From positions 558,001 through 622,000 of the forward strand of contig NZ_AMRX01000006.1 of NCBI RefSeq assembly GCF_000300815.1: a DNA stretch of 64,000 nt, read 5' to 3'. Source of the DNA: Gayadomonas joobiniege G7 (GTDB taxonomy: Bacteria; Pseudomonadota; Gammaproteobacteria; Enterobacterales; Alteromonadaceae). Shown here piece after piece: positions 37,086 through 45,139 of the stretch (the stretch's first letter is position 1; every line of letters begins with the position of its first letter). The notes beneath the pieces are model-generated. The model saw only the letters and a list, made by a program, of their open reading frames with translations, searched no databases and was not told the DNA's origin. A program made the translations under genes and the position numbers.

Positions 37086-37928
37086 ATGCGTACTCTGGCT
37101 ATTAGCCTGGTAGGGGTTTTATTTTTTGCACCAAAACTTTGCGCACAGGATTATCGGGTTTTAGCTCAAAACTTAACGCAAGGCGGCTTTTTAAAAGCAC
37201 AAGCAAAAAACTGTCAAAGTTATAAAATAAAAGAAGTTAATGCGGAAAAAGCACAAGCGGGACACTGTACCCAAGATGGTTTTTTTATTGCCGGCTTTTC
37301 GCGTGATGCTGGCCCGACAGCCGAGCTGACGATAAATTATAAAAATGGTGAGCTTTTATCAAAATCTCTGCCGATAAAACAACGCGAATATCAAATTGAC
37401 CGTATCGAAGGGGTCCCTCAAAAAACCGTAACGCCTCCTGAGTCTGTATTAACTCGGATACGGCAGGAAAATGGTCAAATTTATGCTGCTCGTAATCACT
37501 TTAGCGAGCAAACGTTTTTTTTAACAGATTTTATTTGGCCAGCCAAAGGACGTATTTCCGGTGTATATGGTAGTCAGCGTTATTTTAATGGAACGCCCAA
37601 AAGACCACATTATGGTTTAGATATCGCAGCACCCAAGGGTGATCCTGTGGTGGCGCCGGCGAACGGTATTGTCAGGTTAGCACACCCTGATATGTATTAT
37701 TCTGGCGGGACTATGATTTTGGATCATGGTTATGGTTTTACCTCAACTTTTATTCACTTATCTAAGCTGACAGTTAAAGAAGGTCAAATGGTTAAACAAG
37801 GGGATAAAATTGCTGAAATAGGGGCTAGTGGCCGGGCGACAGGTCCTCATTTAGACTGGCGTATCAACTGGTATAACGTTCGTTTGGATCCAGCCTACTG
37901 GGTGGTTGAAGGTGGTCATAAAAATTAA
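37086..37928 (+). CDS. M23-family (LytM-type) peptidase
   Basis: 280 residues with signal peptide MRTLAISLVGVLFFAPKLCAQ. The C-terminal LytM domain contains HYGLDIAAPKGDPVVAPANG, with HxxxD zinc ligands, and a final motif GPHLDWRINW. The usual HxH there is H-L-D, so the second histidine is replaced by aspartate. Similar proteins carry this change, but its effect on zinc binding is not known to me. Periplasmic peptidoglycan hydrolase or an inactive regulator of amidases are the choices. A frame starting at 36975 is a false extension. Confidence 0.88.
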   Translation: MRTLAISLVGVLFFAPKLCAQDYRVLAQNLTQGGFLKAQAKNCQSYKIKEVNAEKAQAGHCTQDGFFIAGFSRDAGPTAELTINYKNGELLSKSLPIKQREYQIDRIEGVPQKTVTPPESVLTRIRQENGQIYAARNHFSEQTFFLTDFIWPAKGRISGVYGSQRYFNGTPKRPHYGLDIAAPKGDPVVAPANGIVRLAHPDMYYSGGTMILDHGYGFTSTFIHLSKLTVKEGQMVKQGDKIAEIGASGRATGPHLDWRINWYNVRLDPAYWVVEGGHKN

Positions 37929-38009
37929 ACATTAATTTGCCCCTTACGCTCTTGATTAATTTTTAACCAAGTTCTATTATGTTAAAAAAATTAGATAAAA
38001 GGACTTGGT

Positions 38010-39074
38010 ATGCGTATTGCTTTTTTATTGATATTGATCACCTGTAGCTTACTGACAGGCTGTGATTATGAATCCGAATACAATCTTCATTCGGGGATGC
38101 AAGAATATAAACCCACTCAATTTTTTAAGTCGGGCAAACATGTTTTTAAAAACTCGGCCACCAATGAATATATAGCGCTTAATGTTTTTAACTCTATGGT
38201 TGCTGTGCGTAAAGTAAAAATGAGCACAAAAACCAAACCCAACGCGCATTATTTTTATAAACTCTATCATGATGGCTCCATGAAGGTAGGCGACTATTTA
38301 GCGTTTAAAACGTCAGGTACGGGTATCAATCGTAAATATTCATATTTTGCATTTACATTTTTAGGCGAAGAGCGTGGTTTTACTTGGATACAGGCTAAGT
38401 CTGGCACTAAAGTGACTTCTCGCAAACAACTAGTGTCGTTAATCAATGAAAACAAAACCAGTAATGGAAAACAATATAACAAAGTTGGCGCGAGTGAAGC
38501 GCAACGTGTGCTAGCTCACATCGAATTTTTAAATAAAAAGTCGGCTAATGAAACCACCAATTCCAGCAATACAAATACAAGTGTACCGTCAGGTATTTCT
38601 GCTTATGATGTCGGCGATGCTGTGTATTTAGTGGATGAACCTGGTATAGGAACTGTCAGCATTATTCGAGTTGATAGAACAAAAAATCTAATTAAAATTC
38701 GTCGTCCCGATAAAACAGTGGCATGGTTAAAACCAAACCAGGTGAGTATCAACCCTGTAAATGGTGTGCGCTACGTTGTATGTTTACATAATAAAACAAG
38801 CGCTCCCATCAAATTAACTTATCGCTGGGCAGATAGCTCTGAGTGGAAGAGTTTAACCATTCAAAAGACTTATCGCCATTGGTTTAGTCATCCAAAAGAT
38901 ATCAAAATGTATGTTAAATACGATAAAGACCTGTCCTCAACTCAAACCATGCAAGAGTATTATTTATTGCGTAAAAAATCGACTGTAGGCCAAGACAAAA
39001 TAGATTGTGAACAGGGTACGCATTATGATTTTACAACAAAAGGCAATACCCTGAACCTAATTAAAGCCAGTTAA
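38010..39074 (+). CDS. Unrecognised lipoprotein
   Basis: 354 residues. Signal peptide MRIAFLLILITCSLLTGC ends in a lipobox (LLTGC), so it should be lipid-anchored. A Ser/Asn/Thr-rich linker (about residues 176-190) separates an N-terminal domain from a beta-rich middle segment YDVGDAVYLVDEPGIGTV...IKIRRPDKTVAWL that looks like an SH3 or Tudor barrel. The C-terminal part (VRYVVCLHNKTSAPIKLTYR) looks like a beta-sandwich. I do not recognise the family. Its stop overlaps the convergent M61 gene by four bases. Confidence 0.8.
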   Translation: MRIAFLLILITCSLLTGCDYESEYNLHSGMQEYKPTQFFKSGKHVFKNSATNEYIALNVFNSMVAVRKVKMSTKTKPNAHYFYKLYHDGSMKVGDYLAFKTSGTGINRKYSYFAFTFLGEERGFTWIQAKSGTKVTSRKQLVSLINENKTSNGKQYNKVGASEAQRVLAHIEFLNKKSANETTNSSNTNTSVPSGISAYDVGDAVYLVDEPGIGTVSIIRVDRTKNLIKIRRPDKTVAWLKPNQVSINPVNGVRYVVCLHNKTSAPIKLTYRWADSSEWKSLTIQKTYRHWFSHPKDIKMYVKYDKDLSSTQTMQEYYLLRKKSTVGQDKIDCEQGTHYDFTTKGNTLNLIKAS

Positions 39075-40897
39075 CTTGCTGTGACTTTTTTCCAGGCCGT
39101 GGTCGCAGATTCATCAATAACCGTCATTTGGCTAAGTTCGTTAACCGCGTCACTTAGCTGAATGACTGAGTTAAATAATTCACCATTTCTAATATAAAAA
39201 ACCGTATACTCTTGGTTCAACGCCAGATTATTAACGACATTCGCAAAGTTGCTTTTACTCACTACAATATTATCAATTGCAATAATATTGTCCTGAACGC
39301 TAATACCTGCTTTTTCGGCTGGGGAGTCCTCTAGCACTTGCATCACTTCAATACCGAGTTTTGATTCTTTAAACATAAAACCAAGATAAGGGTTATGTGC
39401 ATCTGATGAAGTTTCTAATAATGATGTCGCTTTAGAAGGGACTTGTTTTAGTTCAACACCAAAATCTGCTAATAGCTCAGTTAATGGGATAGGGGTTTTG
39501 TCATTTAATAACTTATAAAAGGTTTCTTGAATCTGAGTTGAATGAGCACCAAACGTATCCGATGAAATAAGGCCATTTACAATATCAATTATTGTATTTA
39601 ATTGCGTGCCTTTATACTCAGCCCCTTTATTTACAAAATCAGCCCATAAAAGACGCATAACATCATCTAAAGATTTAGTTGCGTTTGTCACCTTACGAAT
39701 CGTTAAATCAAGCCATAAAGCCAATAACGAGCCTTTGGTATAATAACTAACGATATTATTAACCGCATCAGGTCCTTGTTGATAAAACTTTGTCCATGTA
39801 TAAAAACTCGACTCAATTAAATTTTGTTTTAGCTGACCCTTGCCTCGGTTTACACGGCTTATTGTTTGGCTTTTAAGTTTTAAATAATCTTCAAACGATA
39901 TAATGCCAGTTCTGAACAAGCTAAAATCATCATAATAAGAAGTAATGCCTTCAAACGCCCATAATTGTTTAGTGTAACTTTCACTGTTTAAAGGATACGG
40001 TACGAATTCTTCGGGTTTTATTCTGCAGACGTTCCAGTTATGAAAATATTCGTGTGAAACCAAACTTAAAAAAGTTTTATATCCATCTGATAATTCATTT
40101 GGTTTATTGACGTTTGGAAAATCAAAGGTTGAACATAACAATGCTGTAGAGTTTTTATGCTCTAATCCACCAAAACCGCTTGGCAGAATGTTTGTTAAAA
40201 ACCAGTATTCTTTAAAAGGAGGGGTACCGCCCGTTTTTTGTTCAAATAAATCGATATGGTGCTGACAAAGCTTAATAACATCGTTAACCACTCGCTTAGT
40301 ATCGGCGTAGTGTTTACCGTTTAATATTAAATAATGTGGTGTGCCTGATACCTCAAATTCCAGATGTGTAAAATCACCAATTTCAACTGGACAATCAATC
40401 AATTCAGCATAATCATCACTGTAATATTGACCAAAGCTATAAACCGATGTTTCTGTTGCTCTTTGTAAACCAGTAGCAACCTTCCAATTATCAGTAAAAT
40501 TAGGCGCTAGTAGCTCAACTTTATGCTTTTGGTGTTGAAATTCATTCACACAAATAAATAAGCTAGTGCCATTAAAAAACGCTCTATTTTGATCTAAATA
40601 AGCGGTTCTTACTGAACTGTCAAACGCATAAACCTGATATTCAATGGTGAATGCTTCACCACCAGTATGAATAGACCAGTTTTGCTTATCGATAAGCTTT
40701 ATTGTTAGTGCTTCGCTGCCTTTTTTGGCACTCAAATTAATAATATTTTTAGAAAAATCACGGATCATGTATGAGCCAGGTATCCAGGCGGGTAAGGATA
40801 AATTCAACACTGACTGTTCGTGCTTGGGGATAGCTATTTTTATTTTAAAAATATGCTTATTTGCTTCATTAAAATTTACGCTGTACTGAATGCTCAT
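39071..40897 (-). CDS. M61-family peptidase with C-terminal PDZ domain
   Basis: 608 residues, without an obvious signal peptide. N-terminal beta-sandwich domain (SLPAWIPGSYMIRDFSKNI), then the gluzincin core with VSHEYFHNWNVCRIKPEEF near 279 (HEYFH zinc motif) and LWAFEGITSYYDDFSL (downstream glutamate). A PDZ domain (FMFKESKLGIEVMQVLEDSP, AEKAGISVQDNIIAIDNI) ends the protein. Relatives are glycyl aminopeptidases that prefer N-terminal glycine or alanine. Divergent from galM across a 244-base AT-rich region. Confidence 0.92.
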   Translation of the reverse strand: MSIQYSVNFNEANKHIFKIKIAIPKHEQSVLNLSLPAWIPGSYMIRDFSKNIINLSAKKGSEALTIKLIDKQNWSIHTGGEAFTIEYQVYAFDSSVRTAYLDQNRAFFNGTSLFICVNEFQHQKHKVELLAPNFTDNWKVATGLQRATETSVYSFGQYYSDDYAELIDCPVEIGDFTHLEFEVSGTPHYLILNGKHYADTKRVVNDVIKLCQHHIDLFEQKTGGTPPFKEYWFLTNILPSGFGGLEHKNSTALLCSTFDFPNVNKPNELSDGYKTFLSLVSHEYFHNWNVCRIKPEEFVPYPLNSESYTKQLWAFEGITSYYDDFSLFRTGIISFEDYLKLKSQTISRVNRGKGQLKQNLIESSFYTWTKFYQQGPDAVNNIVSYYTKGSLLALWLDLTIRKVTNATKSLDDVMRLLWADFVNKGAEYKGTQLNTIIDIVNGLISSDTFGAHSTQIQETFYKLLNDKTPIPLTELLADFGVELKQVPSKATSLLETSSDAHNPYLGFMFKESKLGIEVMQVLEDSPAEKAGISVQDNIIAIDNIVVSKSNFANVVNNLALNQEYTVFYIRNGELFNSVIQLSDAVNELSQMTVIDESATTAWKKVTAS

Positions 40898-41141
40898 TAT
40901 TAAAATTCTAATTATCTTGGTTAGTTAACATTATAAATATTTTAATATTTATTTCTCTAAGCTTGTTAGCTTTCAGTTAGGCTAAATTTTTATTCTGTGT
41001 TTTGCAAATTTCCGGCGTTCAATCTCTTGTCTGTATGACTCGTTTTGCCTAAAGCCCATACCTCTTTAACAAAAAATTCAAGCCAGCCTTTCAATCAGGT
41101 ATACTGCCTCGATATTCATATTTTAGTGTTAAGGACACGCA

Positions 41142-42197
41142 ATGACAGTACAGCAACCAACAATCGAACGAAGTTTGTTTGGCACCTTACCTGATGGACA
41201 AAAAATTCATCAATTTGTGCTAAAAAATGCCCAAGGTACAGAAGCCACTATTATTGAATTTGGCGCTATCTTACAAGATTTAAAAACAGCCGATAAAAAT
41301 GGTCAATTCGGCTCGATTGTTCTTGGTTACAAAACACTGGAAGAATATCAGACTAACCCGTTTTATTTAGGGGCGACCATAGGTCGTTATGGAAACCGTA
41401 TTGCCAACGGTCAATGTTACATTGATGGTGTTAAATATACCTTTGATGTTAATAACGGTGAAAACCATTTGCATGGTGGTGTATCCGGATTTGATAAAAA
41501 AGTATGGACGGGTGAAACATTCAACAATGAAAATTGTGCCGGTGTTATATTAAAAACTATCAGTCCAGACGGAGATCAAGGTTACCCGGGCCGTTTAGAG
41601 CTGACGTGTGAATACCACTTAACGAATGACAATCAATTAATTATTAAATATTCAGCGACAACAGATAAAACCACCATCATAAACTTAACAAACCATAGTT
41701 ATTTTAATTTAGCGGGTCGTGGTGATGTTTTAAATCACACTCTAAACATCCCAACATACAAAATAACTCCATTGAATACCCAACAAATACCGACAGGTGA
41801 AGTCAAAAACATTAAAAATACCCCATTTGATTTTACTCAAAGTAAAAAGATAGGGCAGGATATTGATGCTGACGATGAGCAAATAAAAATCGGCAGCGGC
41901 TATGATCACAATTATGTATTAGAGGGGCCAGTTGGTGAGCTTAAATTAGCGGCTCATGCTAGCGAGCCAAGCTCGGGTCGCGAAATTAAAATTTATACCA
42001 CAGAGCCAGGGTTCCAGTTTTATACCGCCAATTGGATAAATAATATTAACAGCCATAACGGTGAGGTTTTTAATGAACGTGGTGCCTTTTGCATCGAACC
42101 TCAACATGTACCAGACGCACCGAACCAGCCACAATTTGATTCAACAGAACTGAAACCCGGTGAGCGCTATGTCAGTGAAATGCGCTATCAATTTTAA
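41142..42197 (+). CDS. galM: Aldose 1-epimerase (galactose mutarotase)
   Basis: Interconverts alpha and beta anomers of glucose/galactose. It is 351 residues. Motifs are GRYGNRIANGQCYIDGVKY, NHLHGGVSGFDKKVW, NLTNHSYFNLAG with the catalytic histidine, and AFCIEPQHVPDAPNQP with the general-base glutamate. Ribosome site AAGGA. Next to the TonB receptor and beta-glucosidase, it would handle the beta-glucose released. No galK or galT is present, so glucose rather than galactose seems the relevant sugar (inference). Confidence 0.95.
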   Translation: MTVQQPTIERSLFGTLPDGQKIHQFVLKNAQGTEATIIEFGAILQDLKTADKNGQFGSIVLGYKTLEEYQTNPFYLGATIGRYGNRIANGQCYIDGVKYTFDVNNGENHLHGGVSGFDKKVWTGETFNNENCAGVILKTISPDGDQGYPGRLELTCEYHLTNDNQLIIKYSATTDKTTIINLTNHSYFNLAGRGDVLNHTLNIPTYKITPLNTQQIPTGEVKNIKNTPFDFTQSKKIGQDIDADDEQIKIGSGYDHNYVLEGPVGELKLAAHASEPSSGREIKIYTTEPGFQFYTANWINNINSHNGEVFNERGAFCIEPQHVPDAPNQPQFDSTELKPGERYVSEMRYQF

Positions 42198-42230
42198 TTA
42201 AACTGATCTCATTCGTTCTCTCAAAACTAT

Positions 42231-42255
42231 CACTCGCGCAGTTAAAGCGCGAGTG
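42231..42255 (+). terminator. Hairpin after galM
   Basis: CACTCGCGC and GCGCGAGTG form a perfect nine-base-pair stem with a seven-base loop, followed by CTTTAAAG. Likely ends the galM transcript, though the T run is short. Confidence 0.55.
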
Positions 42256-42388
42256 CTTTAAAGCTAAATATTCGCTTTACCGTACCTGATAACCCTCTTA
42301 TCGTATGTGGATAGATATAGCGCTTTTGTGCAATTAAAATGTTAATCAAAGGTAATAAACAACAATTCTGTCACAAGGTGCGATATAC

Positions 42389-45061
42389 ATGTTTAAATTA
42401 AAAACACTTTCTATAGCTATCTCGATGAGTGTGGTGATGCCCGCGTTTGCGGCCGAACCTTCCCAAATAAATGAAGAACAAACGAATGAAAATTCGCTCG
42501 AAGTGATTTCAGTTACAGCAACCAAACGTAAAACTAAGCTGATGGAAACTCCGGTCGCGATCTCTGCTTTCAGCCAAGAAAAACTCGATCAAACCGGCAT
42601 CAAAAATATTAAAGACATGGGCAGTTTAGTACCTGGTTTAGATATTTCGGTTGCCGCAGAGCAGTCGACCCCAGTTATCTCGATGCGTGGTGTGCGCTCA
42701 ACTAATACGACCGAACTAGGTGACCCTGCCGTCGGTGTCCATTTAGATGGTATATATTCTCCACGCATGCAAGGAGCGTTAGCACTAATGTATGATGTGG
42801 AGCGAGTTGAGGCCTTGCGTGGTCCACAAGGTACTTTATTTGGCCGTAACTCAACTGTGGGTAGCATTAATGTCATTTCTGCTAAACCCAATTTTTCAGG
42901 AAAGTCAGGCAAATTAGACTTAGAATTGGGCAACTATAATGCAAACAGCGCTGGCGGCTTTTTTAACTTACCTATTACTGATGAATTTGCAGTTCGGGTT
43001 TCGGGTAAGTATTTAAAACGCGACTCCTATGTTGATGGTTATTGGGATCCTAATCAGTATGATTCTCGCTGGTTGTCGGATGAAGTTTTATCAGCACCTG
43101 TTATTTCTGAAGATTCATATCAGGGCGTTGGCGACACTTTAACACAACGCGAAAACTGGTGGATAGATGCAGCGGGTACAGATCCAGAAGCGCAAAAAGT
43201 ACGTGCGTTAACACCAGCTGATCCCGCCGATTTTTATGGCAATGCTAACGAATATTCGTTTCGGGTAAGTGCATTGTGGGATTCGATTGATCTTGGCATG
43301 TCTAACTTAACTATTATGCAAAAATATAAAAATAATAGTGCCGGTAGTGTTGATATGGTCAATTGTGAGAAGCTGAGCGGTCGGCCGGCTGAGCTTGGCG
43401 GTGATTGCAATAACTTTTTACCGTCTGATGATACTTTTCAGGCTGTGGTAAATGTACCGGGTAAACTGAATCTGGATATCACTTATTTACGCAATATATT
43501 TAATTATGAATTAACTGACGACTTGAGTTTAGTTTGGTTATTAGGTTATGAAAACATGGAGCGTGAATCAGCACAAGATTCTGAAGTCGGTTTAGATGTT
43601 TGGGATGGTGCAACATACTTTTTAGACGGCACAGGGGCAGAATCTTACTCGACCGAAATCCAGTTACAGTCATCTGAATATGGCGATTTTGTTTGGATTG
43701 CCGGGGTTAACTTATTTCATGAGCAAACCACAACTGTCGGCTATTATGATAATCCAATGGACGATAAAGCCTTTTGGGATCAACCGGATCGCTCAACAGA
43801 CGCTTTTGCACTATTTGGCCAAGGCACTTATAAGTTAAGCGACCGCTTAGGTTTAACGCTTGGGTATAGGTATAGCGATGAAACCAAAGAAGACAAAGGC
43901 GGCCGTACGTATCGATGTTCTAATGCCGGTGGCTGCGCCCCAGGCTGGTTTGCCCGTAGTGAACTAAATGCTTTAGATACAGACTATTTTAATGATCCCA
44001 GTATCTATGAGTCATATTTTGAAAATGATAATAAAGGCAGCTGGAGCCATCACGACTACAGAATAGGCTTAGACTATGATGTATCGGCGCAAACTATGGT
44101 TTACTCCTATTTAGCTTCAGGTTTTAAAGCCGGCGGTATTGGTGACGTATTTGAAGTTGTTAACGACCGCACCGGTGAAGTTCAGCGTTTTGAAACTCAG
44201 TTCGATCCGGAAGAAGTATTAACTTGGGAAATTGGCGCTAAATCTAGCTTTTTTGACAACTCGTTAAATCTACAAAGCACCTTTTTCTATACCGACTATT
44301 CAAACATGCAATACGCGTCAGTTGGTTCTATTGGTAATGTTGAACGATTAGGCGAAGTAGAAGATGACGAGGGGCGTCCAATTTTAGACGAAAATGGCGA
44401 GCCTATTTTAGATTATCAAAACCAACCCGTGATCGCTTATTACACACAAAACGTGCCAGGTGCGACAATTAAAGGCATAGAGCTAGAATTTGATTGGAAA
44501 CCGTATCCAGCAGGCAGAGTAACAGGGTATGCCACTTGGACCGATGCTAAAGTGACAGAGGATTGGATCACTAAATGGGATTATGACTCAGAATATCTAT
44601 TTGATTTAACGTACGAAGAGTCTATCGATCCTGAAAATACAAGGTTAACCACTAACTTGAAAGGCAACGAAATGGCAATGACGCCTAAATTTACATTAAA
44701 TGTAAGTTACACCCATAGCTTTAATTTAAATGAATACGGCGATATCCATACTTGGTTGAACGTCAACTGGAAAGATAAATCTTATCTAACCTTATGGAAC
44801 TTAGATAAACATGTAAATAATATGGATTTTTCTGTGTCTGACGAAGCCATTCAATACGTTGACGACAGCCGAGATGCGTTTACAACGGTAAACGCGTCAG
44901 TCAAATACCAACCTAAAAGCGAAACTTGGTATTTAGAGGCATTTGTAAATAACGCCACTGACGAGTTAATTCAGCACTGGAGTAATACCAGTAAAGGATT
45001 CCCCAAAGGCAGTTATGCCATGCCTAGATATTACGGCTTACGTGCTGGTTTCAACTTTTAA
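42389..45061 (+). CDS. TonB-dependent receptor
   Basis: 890 residues. Signal peptide MFKLKTLSIAISMSVVMPAFA. The plug domain shows LEVISVTATKRKTKLMETPV (TonB box region), ISMRGVRSTNTTELGDPAVG and VERVEALRGPQGTLFGRNST. The beta-barrel ends in the usual aromatic residue (GLRAGFNF). It belongs to the sigma- and FecR-independent receptors common in marine Alteromonadales; the barrel holds no clear iron motif. With a secreted GH3 enzyme 78 bases downstream, import of beta-gluco-oligosaccharides is the likely role. Leader 42256-42388 has no clear promoter to my eye. Confidence 0.93.
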   Translation: MFKLKTLSIAISMSVVMPAFAAEPSQINEEQTNENSLEVISVTATKRKTKLMETPVAISAFSQEKLDQTGIKNIKDMGSLVPGLDISVAAEQSTPVISMRGVRSTNTTELGDPAVGVHLDGIYSPRMQGALALMYDVERVEALRGPQGTLFGRNSTVGSINVISAKPNFSGKSGKLDLELGNYNANSAGGFFNLPITDEFAVRVSGKYLKRDSYVDGYWDPNQYDSRWLSDEVLSAPVISEDSYQGVGDTLTQRENWWIDAAGTDPEAQKVRALTPADPADFYGNANEYSFRVSALWDSIDLGMSNLTIMQKYKNNSAGSVDMVNCEKLSGRPAELGGDCNNFLPSDDTFQAVVNVPGKLNLDITYLRNIFNYELTDDLSLVWLLGYENMERESAQDSEVGLDVWDGATYFLDGTGAESYSTEIQLQSSEYGDFVWIAGVNLFHEQTTTVGYYDNPMDDKAFWDQPDRSTDAFALFGQGTYKLSDRLGLTLGYRYSDETKEDKGGRTYRCSNAGGCAPGWFARSELNALDTDYFNDPSIYESYFENDNKGSWSHHDYRIGLDYDVSAQTMVYSYLASGFKAGGIGDVFEVVNDRTGEVQRFETQFDPEEVLTWEIGAKSSFFDNSLNLQSTFFYTDYSNMQYASVGSIGNVERLGEVEDDEGRPILDENGEPILDYQNQPVIAYYTQNVPGATIKGIELEFDWKPYPAGRVTGYATWTDAKVTEDWITKWDYDSEYLFDLTYEESIDPENTRLTTNLKGNEMAMTPKFTLNVSYTHSFNLNEYGDIHTWLNVNWKDKSYLTLWNLDKHVNNMDFSVSDEAIQYVDDSRDAFTTVNASVKYQPKSETWYLEAFVNNATDELIQHWSNTSKGFPKGSYAMPRYYGLRAGFNF

Positions 45062-45084
45062 TCATTAGTCACCTTCCTCTCATG

Positions 45085-45109
45085 CCCGAGTGTCTGTTTA
45101 TCACTCGGG
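45085..45109 (+). promoter_or_regulatory. Intercistronic hairpin between TonB receptor and GH3
   Basis: CCCGAGTG and CACTCGGG form a perfect eight-base-pair stem with a nine-base loop. No T run follows, so it is more likely a 3'-protecting or partial terminator structure that would give different levels of the two proteins. Confidence 0.55.
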
Positions 45110-45139
45110 TCTCAGCGTGAAAAGAATTAAAGAATTTTT

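Noticed and set aside
44300-44460. Acidic DDEGRP/DENGEP repeat in the receptor as an insertion
   Set aside because: It reads as an extracellular loop between barrel strands, in frame and with normal codon use.
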